From Telopea speciosissima (lineage: Eukaryota > Streptophyta > Magnoliopsida > Proteales > Proteaceae): a DNA stretch of 64,000 nt. Positions 45,849-57,573 of the stretch are shown in pieces (within the stretch, counting starts at the first letter, position 1; each line of letters opens with the position of its first letter). The position numbers and the translations under genes were made by a program. The stretch is taken from positions 52,445,464 through 52,509,463 of the forward strand of contig NC_057917.1 in assembly GCF_018873765.1 (NCBI RefSeq). The letters are read 5' to 3'. The notes beneath the pieces are model-generated. The model had not been told where the DNA came from, made no database searches, and worked only from the letters and a program-made list of their open reading frames with translations.

Positions 45849-46279
45849 AAGGGAATTGACAAATGTAATTATACCAATTTAGCCTTCTTAGATTTTCTTC
45901 ACGTTTTTTGGCTTTTAAGAAATCCTTAACAGCTTGGTTATCTGTTCGGATTAGAAACTTTTTAGAAGCTAAATATATTTTGAATATTTTAATTCCATTT
46001 TTTTTTTGCCAATAATTCTTTCTCATAAATTATATATTTTATTTCATTTGGTTTAAATTTTTCAGAATTATATCCGCAGACTTCTTCTTGTTTAGGATTT
46101 TTATGCGGTTTACATTTTAAAACAGCTCCCCAGTGTTCATTGGAAGCATCTGTTTTAAGGATCATATAGTCTCCTGATTTAGGAAAATTTATGGGTGGTA
46201 AATCTGTTATTTCAGATTTAATAGATTTGACTAATTTAATATCAATATTAGTCCAAGTAAAAGGTTGATTGTTTTTCAA
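45703..46279 (-). pseudogene. Pararetroviral RNase H
   Basis: 45989-46279 contains LKTDASNEHWGAV with the first catalytic Asp, and YNSEKFKPNE. After a frameshift at about 46010-46026 (run of A on the minus strand), 45703-46026 continues with RTDNQAVKDF (catalytic Asp) and ends with FLSRK. Removes RNA from the RNA/DNA hybrid during reverse transcription in active relatives. Broken by one indel here. Confidence 0.85.
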
Positions 46280-46363
46280 ATTTTCTTGTAATGGTTTTTC
46301 TTTTTTAGAAAGATTTTTAATAAAATTTCTCCCATAATTTAATATTCCTAGGAAACTTTATAA

Positions 46364-46939
46364 TTATTTTTTATCTTGAATATCTTCGGGAAAATCCTTG
46401 ATTTTGAGAAGGATGTGATCTTGTAATTGCATTCCATTCTGATTTAGAACTAATCCAAGAAATTCCATCGAAGTTTGTTCTACTTCAATCTTTTTTTGAC
46501 TAAGTATTATTCTATGTTTTTGAAATATATCATCAATGATTAATAAATGATTCTTATGTTCTTCCATGGTTTTAGAGAAGACCAATATATCATCTATGTA
46601 CACGACACAAAATGTTAGATGGCTGAACAGTTTATCCATCCATCGTTGAAAAATCTGTGGCGCATTACATAATCCGAATGGCATAACAGTCCATTCGTAA
46701 TGCTTATAATATGGCCCACTGAATGCAGTTAATAGTTTAGACTCATCAGTCAACTTGATCTGCCAAAAGCCAGATGTATAGTCAAATTTGCTGTAAATTT
46801 TTGCATCTCGTACCTTATCTATAAGAACATCTTTTCGAGGGATAAAATATCCATCGAAAATTAGATACTGATTTAAAGCAAGATAATTGATTACCATCTT
46901 TGCTTTTCCTTGCTTAATCTCAGCATGGTTTCTAACCAT
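46364..46939 (-). pseudogene. Pararetroviral reverse transcriptase
   Basis: The 191-codon open stretch holds motif A (FDYTSGFWQIKL), motif B region (MPFGLCNAPQIFQRWMD) and the catalytic YIDD at 46589-46600, then MEFLGLVL. This is the caulimovirid/metavirid type rather than copia type. The frame is shared with 46952-47365 upstream and the RNase H start downstream, with single stops between, so only point changes separate them. Confidence 0.93.
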
Positions 46940-46951
46940 AAATGTTGGACT

Positions 46952-47461
46952 TTAGTGCGGACTTGCTGTTTCTTCAATCAGTCCTTTAGATAGGAGATCT
47001 TTTAATTGAAAATCAAATTCTTCAATGTTTTGTTTGACATAAAGAAGAGGATTAATCCTGATGACTTTATTAGGATTGTTAAGTTTTAGTGAACAAAATC
47101 TAGGGCTTTTTGCCCATAATTTTAAAGAATTTTCATCAAAGTTCTCTTTTAATTTAAAAAAAAGCCAATGTTCTTCATTGATTTGACAAATTTGGTGAAT
47201 TGCAGGAGTTTGAATAAATCTTGTGTCACATCGGTATTTATGATCCTGATTTAGGGGAATATTTATAGTAGTTTTCTTTAGTGTTAAAGAAACAAAATTA
47301 GTATTTATTATAACAGGTAAATAATCTTGTATAAAATTATTTCCTAGAATAAGGTTTCCATGCATAAATGGAAGACAAAGAATTTTTGGGATTAAAAACT
47401 CTTGTTTTTCGAGAATAATAGGGATGTTACTAGCTTTATATATGATAACTGTTGGTCTTCC
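46952..47461 (-). pseudogene. Pararetroviral protease C-terminal part and RT connection
   Basis: Begins at the right integration edge inside the protease; ILGNNFIQDY near 47330-47350 is the second conserved protease block (ILG followed by D), and the stretch then runs to LLSKGLIEE, the usual entry to RT. Circle arithmetic (unit 6945 bp, a multiple of three) puts it in the same frame as the protease start at 40498-40744. Confidence 0.8.
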
Positions 47462-48294
47462 TCACACAAGCAAGGAAGCAATGACCGCTACCGCCCGACG
47501 GTCAGCCGGCAATAGAAAATCCAAATTGCTCATTTGTAAAACTTTGCCCAGTTAACTAGAGATTTGAATAATAACTTATAGAGTAGATTTTACTGATAAT
47601 TTAATGCCCTGATCCAATCTATTAATATCCTAGTTTGTTGATCGTATAATTTTCTCTGACTTATGCTCTTGATGTTTTGTCCACTCCAACGATGGCTACC
47701 ACATTGTAGGTTTTTTTTTTCTTCTTGATAAGAACATTGTAGCTTAACAAGCACCCAAATCTTGTGGATGAGTTCTTGTAAATTTGTAATCATCTAATCA
47801 TGTGTAATATTTCACAAAAAAAATTGGTTGCTCCATTAATAAGTAGGATGATTATTCTCTGGCTGGGTCACACAAGCTGTGCTCAGACACAAGGGGCGGT
47901 CATTTTGCTCACCCCCATGTGTCTGGAGTCTGGACGCATCCTACGCCCCCGGCACAAAGAACATTTGACCTTATAATTATAATGTTTTAGAAAATATTTG
48001 AAAAGATCAATTCTATATATAACTGTTTAAATAGCCGAGACTGTTGACAAAAGAAAGTGAAAAACCCAAACATGTTATAGATACAAAATTTGAGATGAAC
48101 CATTAAATTTTATCATATGCAACATGTTGGGGTTATTCTTTGGTTCCTTGGGTTCTATTTTTTATTATGTATTACTGTGTAGTTATTTTCTATATGCCTG
48201 TGTAATTGGGTTAGAATAGCTCTGAAGTTATGGTGTAATAATGGTACAGGTCAAGATTTTTTTATTTTTTTTATTTTTTTTTGGGAGGGGTGGA
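47462..48294. other. Host DNA between virus and copia element
   Basis: No gene. It contains a loose member of the short dispersed family at about 47865-47975 (aaggggcggtcattttgctc, acccccatgtgtctgg, ending ggcacaaagaacatt) and T-rich runs next to the copia LTR. Confidence 0.55.
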
Positions 48295-50054
48295 TGTAGG
48301 CCAAAACTACAAACCATGGGATCAGGGCGGTTCACCTAAGCAAACCGATTATAAACCAATTAGGGTTTTACACCCCTGAAAAATCAATATACTAAAAATT
48401 AGGGTTTTGCACCTTGGGGCTAATCCATGGGAAGCCATGGGTGCCCCTATTTAAATTTTTAGGATTTTAAATGGTTGCCCATGAAACCCTGGTGCACCCT
48501 AAATTCATTATTTCATGTTCCCTATAATTATGGGATCCGAATAGAAATAAAACAAACATCTCCGTTCCATCACATAGAGGGAGGGATCCATCCCATGCCC
48601 GAATGCACAGTGGAAATAAATCGATTCGGGTTTCTTTCGCATCCCATGAATATTAAAAATTAATAACAATCAAAAGAAATTAACAGAATGTTGCTAACCT
48701 GGTGAGCCTCAAGTGTTGCTCCTCCAATAGACAGTGGTTCTTCTTCCAAGAAGCACTCCAAACAAACAGATCTGAACCTCCAATGGTGCTACTAAGGTTC
48801 TCCAAGCCAATCCGAATGTATCTCCAACCAAACCTGGGTTTCTAAAACCCAAGCTCTCAAAACTAGAGAGTAAGAAGAAGAGATCACAAGAGAGAGAGAG
48901 AGGGAGAGCCAAAACCGTGGGAGGGGGTGGCAGTGAAAATACGTGGAAGCCTTGCTACCCCTCCTGCGTTTTGGCTTCTATTTATAGATGGGTTTCCAAA
49001 ACCCTGATAGGAAGAATCCCTGTGAAAGTCTGACACTCTCTCTCCTGATTGGCTTTATCTATTTATTTGAGATAGGCTTTATCTGTTTATCTCAGATAAG
49101 CTTTATTTGTTTATCTCAGAGTCCTTTACTTGGTGAAGAAGCAGAATCTAATAAGGAAAGTATTAATTAATTAATTTATTTAATATTTATAGATAATTAC
49201 AATTAGTACCATATCCAATAATTAAATAAAGAACCAATTAAAATAGTAAATTCCAAATAACTCTCTATATGATAACAATTTATCATATACAACCCCCTCA
49301 CTAATCAACACTATCATTATGGAATCTAGGGCATGTACACATGTATTGCCAAACCCCAATCCATAGTACATGTCCATGTAAGAGTGTCTATGCATCTGAT
49401 CAGGTCCCGCAAAACTCGGTAAAACACTTTGATTAAATAATTATAAATAATCTATTATTTTATGTAAAATAGATTTTTGCAAAACCATTTCCAAAATGGC
49501 ACTGGATCCAGATTTCAATCCGACCATACACAGACAATCTCTATCTTGGTGTTCCCCAATTGGGCAATGGTAACCATGTTGAGTAACTCCTTCACTCACA
49601 AAGCGTTCACGCATTCCCAGAACACCGGCTTTGACTCGCTTGAGTCTCAGTCATAGATGAACCAAAGAATGCGGTCACACTTTGCAGTGACAGGGTTCCC
49701 TCAGGCAAAAGGGTGTCGGTGACACATGTCTATCCCTTCCTACATCTGGCAGCAATACATGAGGGAATCGACAAAGTAAATTCTTCGCCAATACACACAC
49801 CAACATGTGAGTACTCGCATTCGTACCCTGACATCACATGTCTAGGCATACCCAATGCGACGACCATATGATAAGGGTGCCCAGCCCAAACCCTAGTCGT
49901 GACTATCATTTTCAGTATAACTTACGGACACATAATGCTCAAAAATTTTATATCGCATGTGATAATATTAAACTAAAATGTATAAAAGTTCAATACAAAG
50001 GTAAACTGGGTTGAACCGGACCGAACCGGGTTTGATGGACACACATATCCAACA
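48295..50054 (-). repeat. 3' LTR of the 8.9-kb copia element
   Basis: Collinear with 55399-57154 throughout. On the plus strand it begins tgtaggccaaaactacaaac and ends acacacatatccaaca. Adjacent inside is atctcccactt, the complement of the purine tract. Confidence 0.95.
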
Positions 50055-50547
50055 ATCTCCCACTTGTACATCAAAGCCAATTCCCATACATTTTAAACCC
50101 ATGCCCTCCATGTGTTTTTCAAACACTCCAGGAGACAAACCCTTTGTCATGGCATCTGACACATTTTCAGTTGTGTCTACTTTAGAGATACTCACGTCGC
50201 TCTGCTAGATAATCTCTTTGATGAGATGATACTTCCGCTGCACGTGCTTGTTCCTCTGATGAGCCCTAGGCTCCTTAGCTTGTGCAATGGCCCCTCTGTT
50301 GTCACATAATAGGGGAATAAGGCCTTCGACAAGATCAGGGACTACTCCAGAAACGTTAGCAACTTCCTAACCCAAACACCTTATTAGCCGCATCATATGA
50401 TGCAAGGTGTTCATAAAAATGGGGTCGATTGTAGATTTCTGTTTTGTACTCCTCCACACAATGGCACATCCACTCATTAGACTCGTAACGACTCACAATA
50501 CCTATTGCATAGCAAATGTCCGGCCTCGTACACGACATGGCGTACAT
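49968..50547 (-). pseudogene. Copia RNase H remnant
   Basis: 50356-50547 starts MYAMSCTRPDICYAIGIVSR, the normal RT-RNase H junction, but then jumps to unrelated-looking residues: the DGD/TEAE core is missing. The tail near 50130-50195 (VSDAMTKGLSPGVFEKH) is the normal C-terminus. An internal deletion of much of RNase H is inferred. Confidence 0.7.
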
Positions 50548-51776
50548 AAGACTCCCTGTCGAAAAGGGACAGTTTCCCGTTTGCAGTTCTCCATGCTAAA
50601 TCTGACCAGGACTTTATCTATAGAGGTAGCCTGTGACAAGCCTGGCATCCTTTTCTGGCGATCTCTTACGAGTTTAATCCCAAGGATATAACTAGCTTCA
50701 CCAAGGTCTTTCATTGAAAACTTTGTGGATAACCACTGTTTTACTGATGAAAAGAATCCTACATCATTACCCATCAACAATATGTCATCCACGTATAAAA
50801 CAAGAAAACATACTGCCCTCCCACTGATCTTCTTGTAAACGCATGGTTCATCCATGTTTTGATCAAAACCAAATGATTTGATTGATTGATCAAACCTGAT
50901 GTTCCATCTTCTGGAAGCCTGCTTCAGTCCATAAATGGACCTCTGCAATTTGCACACCTTTCTTTCTTTCTCCAGGGAAGAGAACCCCTCAAGCTGTTAT
51001 ATGTAGATTTCCTCTTGGAGAAATCCATTCAGAAATGCAGTCTGCACATCCATCTGCCAAATCTCAAAATCAAAGTGTGCGGCGATTGCCAATAAAATCC
51101 TGATGGATTTCATCATCGCCACCAGTGAAAAGGTTTCCTCATAGTCTATACCCTCTTTCTGGGTATAGCCCTTTGCCACCAGTCTCGCTTTAAACCTTTC
51201 GACTTTTCCATCAGCGCTCTTCTTCCTCTTGAAGATCCATTTACATCCAATTGGTTTGACGCTAGCTGGTGGATCGACTAGAGTCCAGACCTTGTTGGAA
51301 TGCATCGAATCGATCTCAGAGCGCATTCCCTCTAGCCACCTAGTGGCATCAACATCCTTAAGAGCCTCAGAGGATGTCATTGGATCATCATCCGATTCAA
51401 CCGATACCATGTGGAACTCTTCCACAGTTTCCTCTTCGGTTAGAAGAGTTAGCCTGGTGGGTGGTCTAATAGTCCTCCCACTGCATCGAGGTTCTTCAAG
51501 TGTTGATATTTCAGCGGGTATGTCAATTGGTCTCACTTCTGAAAGTGACGTTTCTGAGTTATCTGATAACTCTTTAATGACTACAGATTCGGACCTCTTG
51601 GTCAACATTTCTTCCTCTAGAAATGTGACGTGTTTGCTTACTATGACCTTTTGGTCCACTGGGTCATAAAAATAATATCCTATCATGCCTTTGGGATAGC
51701 CTATGAAATGGCATCTTGAAGTCCTGGATCCAACTTGTCTGTCTGTTGCTTTCGCACATGTGCTACGCAACCCCAT
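50502..51776 (-). pseudogene. Copia reverse transcriptase with one frameshift
   Basis: 50997-51776 covers the integrase end and RT start: [40 protein letters not shown], and DVQTAFLNGFLQEEIYI. It stops at 50997 and the frame shifts; 50502-50957 continues with LQRSIYGLKQASRRW, the catalytic YVDDILL (about 50785-50800), and FSMKDLGEASYILGIKL. One indel near 50990 and later stops inactivate it. Confidence 0.9.
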
Positions 51777-51779
51777 ACC

Positions 51780-52406
51780 CTAAGGTGTTGAATACTGGGC
51801 TTACGCCCTTTCCACAACTCAAAGGGTGTATTGGCTACAGACTTGGATGAAACCCTATTCAAGATTGAAAATTGCCGTTTCTAAAGTGTACCCCCAGAAA
51901 GAGAGAGGCAGCTCACTATAAGTGAGCATCGTCCGGACCATATCCAATATGGTCTGATTGCATCGTTCGGATACACCATTTTATTGTGGTGTTCTTGGAT
52001 TAGTTAGTTGACTAACTATCCGTTGCGATATGAGGTATTCTTTAAATTCATCCGACAGATACTCGCCTCCACGATCTGATCGTAAGGACTTGACGCATTT
52101 ATCGAGCTGTCTTTCGACCTCGGCTTGGAACTCTTTGAATTGATCAAAGGCTTTCGATTTTCTACGCATCAAGTATATGTATCCATATCTAGAGTAATCA
52201 TCGGTGAAAGTAATAAAATACTCATACCCATACCTCGCTTGTATGTTTATGGGTCCACACACATCAGTGTGTATCAACTCTAACAGATCTGTGGCTCTAG
52301 TACCTTTATTGCTAAAGGGTTTCTTAGTCATTTTGCCTTGAAGGCATGACTCACAGGTTGGGAATGGTTCCACCCTCAGACTCTTTAAGGGCCCATCCCT
52401 CACCAA
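51780..52406 (-). pseudogene. Copia integrase
   Basis: 51981-52406 reads FPTCESCLQGKMTKKPFSNK (second half of the zinc-binding HHCC), LIHTDVCGPINIQARYGYEY (first catalytic Asp), TFTDDYSRYGYIYLM (second Asp) and SLRSDRGGEYLSDEF, then a stop at 51981 just before the catalytic Glu helix. The first half of HHCC lies upstream across stops near 52420-52500. Confidence 0.88.
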
Positions 52407-52515
52407 TCTACTGATTCAGTCCACATTAATGTGACCTAATCTTAGATGCCATAGATATGTTGAGTTCACTGGAGCTGCTTTCCGTTTCAAATCAACATTT
52501 GAAACCATATTTGTT

Positions 52516-52950
52516 CTAATAGGACAAACCACTTTGCATATATCCAGATGCCACAAAAGAATTATTAGAACAAATAATTAACTTAGTATTAAAGGAAAAA
52601 CTATATCCGTCCAAAACAAGTTTTGAAACTGAGATTATCTTTCTCTTAAAAGAGGGTACATAATAGCAATCTTTTAAAACTAAACAAGCAGAACTAAAAT
52701 TCAAAATAAAAGTTCCCACGGCTAATGCCATGGTCTCAGCTCTAGTGCCCATCCGAAGACGCACCTCATTTCTTTCTAGGTTCCTTGTCTCCTTGAACCC
52801 CTGCAAATCATTGCAAATGTGAACAGTGCAACCACTATCCACCAACCAAGAATTGGTCGACTCAAAAGACAAATTAGACTCATAAAGAACGTGAACATCA
52901 CATGTACCTTCTTTAGTAGCCTCAGTTTCATCTGGCTTCTTGTCTTTCAC
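52516..52950 (-). pseudogene. Copia protease region
   Basis: Contains STNSWLVDSGCTVHICND with the aspartic protease DSG triad, and downstream DCYYVPSFKRKIISVSKLVL, the standard segment before integrase. It ends with a stop at 52516. Confidence 0.85.
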
Positions 52951-52964
52951 AGTAGCCAGGTAAG

Positions 52965-53736
52965 CACGACAGTTCCTTTTTCAGTGACCCTCCTTCTTGC
53001 AATAGAAGCATTTGCCTTTGCCTTTATTGCCAGACTTCCCACCTTTGGATTTCAGGTGTTTGCTCGTACTTCCCTTTTTCTTCTTCTTCCCATTTGAAGA
53101 AGGCTTCGCATCAGTTGCATTGACCTCAGCCTTGTCCTTTTTCAAGGAACCCTCAGCCTCTACCAACGCGTTAGCAAGCTCAGTGAGCTCCATCTCCTTA
53201 TCAGACATCTTGTAGGACATCTTAAAGGGCATGTAGGCAGAAGTGAGTGATGCTAAGATCACATCGGTCTTGTATCGCAAGCTAAATTCAATGCCTATGG
53301 ATTCTTATTTTTCAAACTGATTGATCATTTTCATTACATGATCCATCACTGGAGTCCCTTGGGACATCTTGGAGTTATGGATTTGACCCACCACATCAGA
53401 GTGGGCATGTCTCAACTGTCTGTTGAACAATTCAGCAAGCTTGTCCATTTTACCCCCAACTGTGCGTATATCCTTGACCGAGTCCAGAACTGACTTTTCC
53501 AACAATCCTAGGATATAAAGTGATGCCTTGGAATCCCTCATGAGGAACTCCTGCATCTCTTCATTTGCCTCAAAATCGTTTGGGTCGGGTTGAGGAGGAA
53601 CTTGTTCATCAAAAACCGTATACAGTCCTTCTGCAGTCATGAGCAATTTAATGCTCCGGTACCAATCGACATATTTTGTACCATTAAGTTTGTATTCGCT
53701 AATGCGTGTTAATAGGTTGGAATTAATGGCAGCCAT
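52965..53736 (-). pseudogene. Copia gag with zinc knuckle
   Basis: I place the start at the Met at 53736 (MAAINSNLLTRISEYKLNGT) because the upstream extension is unlike gag. Helical UBN2-type gag follows, a stop interrupts after INQFEK (about 53305), then a Lys-rich stretch and the zinc knuckle CFYCKKEGH-x4-C near 52965-53010, with a TGA replacing the usual Trp after the His. Two single-base stops are the only damage seen. Confidence 0.85.
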
Positions 53737-53961
53737 TGTATAAAGATCTACACACGTACAAGTAAAACACATGCGAATTAACAGCCACTGATAAAAATTT
53801 GAGCATACACACATCAATGGTCTTTCATGATTTAGGTCTCCCTCACGACCCAAAAGATGAATTGGATACCTACAACCTTTGCATGCATAACTTACCCTGT
53901 CGGGAGTCATTATGCACACCGTGGTAGTATGGATTAAGCTGTCCGTCTCATGGACTTCCAA

Positions 53962-55382
53962 TATTTTCGATCACCTGGGTGTCATGTCCATATCCTGTCG
54001 ACTGACATACACCCAAGTCATGTATTTACCTATTGCATTAGTTAGAATCATGGAATCATGAAAGATGGCCCACTGTCGCAGTGCCCTCTCACTATCTATA
54101 CCCTAACGTATCTAGATAGAGGTAAATATAGATAACCATGTGACAGTGGTCCTGGTAATGTCCTGTCGGCGTATGCGGGGCATATCACACAATCTCTACA
54201 TTTATCTTCAATAGGAAGCCATGAACATGTCTACCGATTGAGACTAGTCCATATCATACATGTATTATTAAAGAGGGATTAAACAACTTTCACATATCAT
54301 GGATAGATTTAAAAACAACATAATTAATCAACATTAATTAAAAGTGATTATGGGATGGCGGCATTTTTATTAGAAGCAATTAAAGAACCCTCCCAATAAA
54401 AATAAACTAATAACTTGGGTGCATCAATCATGCCATGGATGCCACGCCTCGATCATCTCCTCTGCCCGATCACGTCTTCAAAGTAAGTCTTTGAGCGCCA
54501 CATGTGGATCACCATCAACATACCTTGGGAATCCTAGCTCCTCTAAAATTACAATGAAAATCTAGGAAAAAATTCTATACACTTTCCTTTCCATAATGAT
54601 AAAGAAACCCCGCATGGAGAAACCAACCCACCATTTGGGCTCCCCATGGGGTGGAATACATTTGTTTATAAAAAAAGATAGTGGGAGAGAGAGAAAGAGA
54701 GAGAAGCATCACATCCACCCTTAACCCCATGTATCACGTACATAGACAATCCATCCATTTTATTAGAATGTCATTCCCATAATCACATTATAACATAATC
54801 TCATGCATGGGCATTGTTAAAGCAAGTAATCAAAAATAGCATGGATTTCCTCAATTATTGAATCATCACATCACATGTGATAACATGTATCCAAATTCAA
54901 AAATTAAAATCATATTTTAATTGCAAGTGAGTGGAGGGAAGGATCCCTTCACCCATCTTCTTCCTTTAAAATCAAAAATTCTGTTTTTCCCGTAGGTAGT
55001 AGCCACTGGCACCTTAGGCAGAAGCGACTGGCACCATAGGCAGCAACCCAAAAAAAAAAAAAAAACGCAAATGGACAGGGAAAAGGGGGAAGGGCGTACA
55101 CAGAGGCTTAGCAGCGTGCGCTCCCCCCCACACATGATTAAAATTTAAAAAAAAAATTTATTATTTATTTGGATACATGCTTCAATAATTGGAATAAATA
55201 AATCAATAATCAAATCCATCATACATGGGTAGGTTGTTACACCAACAACCTTGTAACTACCCATGTGCACATGGGAAGGTTGTTACAATAACCATATTAT
55301 AACCACCCATGTGCCAACTTGCATCCCACTTATGATAATCATATTAACCATTAATTATTCAATATTCATGGGTGAGAAATGT
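53962..55382. other. Copia 5' leader between primer site and gag
   Basis: About 1.4 kb without coding. Near 55220-55320 there are nested inverted repeats (catgggtaggttgttacacc and taactacccatg) close to the primer site that could fold in the RNA. An A-run at 55050 and GA-rich 54680-54705 are also present. Confidence 0.5.
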
Positions 55383-55395
55383 GGCTTTGATACCA
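55383..55395 (-). promoter_or_regulatory. Copia primer-binding site
   Basis: Minus strand tggtatcaaagcc, a few bases inside the 5' LTR, matches the initiator Met-tRNA complement used by plant copia elements (tggtatcagagcc) except for one base. Confidence 0.85.
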
Positions 55396-55398
55396 AAC

Positions 55399-57154
55399 TG
55401 TAGGGCAAAACTACAAACCATGGGATCAGGGCGGTTCACCTAGGCAAAATGATTATAAACCAATTAGGGTTTTACACCCCTGAAAAATCAATACACTGAA
55501 AATTAGGGTTTTGCACCCTGGGGCTAATCCATGGGAAGCCATGGGTGCCCCTATTTAAATTTTTAGGGTTTTACATGGTTGCCCATGAAACCCTGGTGCA
55601 CCCTAAATTCATTATTTCATATTCCCCATAATTATGGGATCCGAACAGAAATAAAACAAACATCTCTGTTCCATCACATGGAGGGAGGGATCCATCCCAT
55701 GCCCGAATACACAGCGAAAATAAATCGATTCGGGTTTCTTTCGCATCCCATGAATATTAAAAATTAATAACAATCAAAAGAAATTAACAGAATGTTGCTA
55801 ACCTGGTGAGCCTCAAGTGTTGCTCATCCAATAGACAATGGTTCTTCCTCCAAGAAACACTCCAAACAAACAGATCTGAACCTCCAATAGTACTACCAAG
55901 GTTCTCCAAGCCAATCCGAATGTATCTCCAATTAGACCTGGGTTTCTAAAACCCTAGCTCTCAAAACTAGAGAGCAAGAAGAAGAGATCACAAGAGAGAG
56001 AGGGAGAGCCAAAACCATGGGAGGGGGTGGCAGTGAAAAAACGTGGAAGCCTTGCTACCCCTCCTGCGTTTTGGCTTCTATTTATAGATGGGTTTCCAAA
56101 ACCCTAATGGAAAGAATCCCTATGAAAGTCTGACACACTCTCTCCTGATCAGCTTTATCTGTTTATATGAGATAGGCTTTATCTATTTATCTCAGATAAG
56201 CTTTATCTGTTTATCTCAGAGTCCTGTACTTGGTGAAGAAACAGAATCTAATAGGGAAAATATTAACTAGTTACTTTATTTAATATTTATGGATACTTAC
56301 AATTAGTATTATATCCAATAATTAAATAAAGAACCAATTAACATAGCAAATTCTAAATAACTCCCTATATGATAACAATTTATCATATACAACTCTTCCA
56401 CTAATCAACACCATCATTATAGAATCTATGGCATGTACACATGTACTGCCAAACCCCAATCTATAGTACATGTCCGTATAAGAGCGTCTGTGCATCTGAT
56501 CGGGTCCCACAAAACTCGATAAAACACTTTTTTCAAATAATTATAAATAATCTATTATTTGATGTAAAATAGATTTTTGCAAACACATTTCCAAAACGAC
56601 ACTATATCTAGATTGCGATCCGACCATACACAGACAATCTCTATCTTGGTGTTCCCCAATCGGGCAATGGTAACCATGTTGAGTAACTCCTTCACTCACA
56701 AGGCGTTCATGCATTCCCAGAACACCGACTTTGACTCGCTTGAGTCTCAGTCATAGATAAACCAAAGAATGCGGTCACACTTTGCAGTGACAAGATTCCC
56801 TCAGGCAAAAGGGTGTTGGTGACACATGTCTATCCCTTCCTACATCTGGCAGTAATACATAAAGAAATCGACAAAGCAAATTCTTTGCCAATACACACAT
56901 CAACATTTGAGTACTCATATTTATACCCTGACATCACATGTCTAGGCATACCCAATGCGACAACCATATGATAAGGGTACCCTGCCCAAACCATAGTCGT
57001 GACTACCATTTTAAGTATAACTTACGGACACATAATGCTCAAAAAATTTATATCGCATGTGATAATATTAAACTAAAATGTATAAAAGTTCAATACAAAG
57101 GTAAACCGGGTTGAACTGGACCAAACCGGGTTTGATGTACACACATATCCAACA
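55399..57154 (-). repeat. 5' LTR of the 8.9-kb copia element
   Basis: Partner of 48295-50054. A 5-bp repeat (atgga) flanks it on the right. Scattered substitutions versus the other LTR over the full length indicate separate aging. Confidence 0.95.
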
Positions 57155-57573
57155 ATGGATACACAGGTTAAGAAGTTGTCACATGGAATAGAGATGAATT
57201 ACAGGTTAGCCATCGGAAAAATTCACCATCCATTCAATAATGGTCAAAAAAATAAATCCTCTTTTGCTGCAACCTTTTACCTTGATACATTTTGTTCATT
57301 TCAATTTCCAAACAGTGATCAGAAGGGGGGGAAATTATCGAACATAAACACTCCAGCAAATTTTCTCCACCTGATGCCTGTGGACAGAAGATTACGTACG
57401 CAGAATCAAACCAGTTAATTTCAGAAAAAGTTGACCCAAAAAATTGTCTAAAAAGCACCACTACTCATACCTACACTATAACACATTTCATGTTTCAATA
57501 CACAGATGCAAGTGTGACATTCGAACTTTCTACAAAATCGTCAGGTACATATTATCACATTCCCAAATCAAGA
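57155..57573. other. 3' flank of the phosphatase-like exon
   Basis: Host DNA immediately next to the copia insertion. No ORF of note. It would be the 3' UTR and downstream region of the minus-strand exon ending at 57574. Confidence 0.4.

Larger units (their letters stand above)
40498..47461 (-). mobile_element. Endogenous pararetrovirus (Caulimoviridae), one permuted genome unit
   Basis: A single genome-length copy of an endogenous plant pararetrovirus, decayed. Read on the minus strand from the right edge: protease remainder, RT with YIDD, RNase H, an ORF of about 500 codons in pieces, a TATA promoter, a Met-tRNA primer site, a coat-protein region with zinc knuckle, a 30K-type movement protein, and the start of the aspartic protease. 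The protease is therefore split between the two edges. The edges share 19 bp (40498-40516 and 47443-47461, 17 of 19 identical), so one circle unit is about 6945 bp. There are no LTRs and no integrase, as expected for caulimovirids. Coat before movement protein, and a separate ORF after RNase H, point toward cavemovirus/solendovirus-like organisation (inference). Many stops and indels mean it is not functional. Confidence 0.92.
48295..57154 (-). mobile_element. Full-length Ty1-copia retrotransposon, 8.9 kb
   Basis: Two long LTRs, 48295-50054 and 55399-57154, start tgtagg and end ccaaca. Flanks gtgga (48290-48294) and atgga (57155-57159) are a 5-bp target duplication with one mismatch. On the minus strand the right LTR is followed by the primer site tggtatcaaagcc, and the left is preceded by a purine tract (aagtgggaga). 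Gag, protease, integrase and RT are in copia order, with single-base stops and a large loss in RNase H. The LTRs differ visibly at many positions, so the insertion is older than the one at 16.7 kb. Probably Tork-like (inference). Confidence 0.95.

Noticed and set aside
40498..47461. Ty3/gypsy retrotransposon
   Set aside because: RT is gypsy-like, but there are no LTRs and no integrase, while a 30K movement protein and circular permutation are present, so pararetrovirus fits better.
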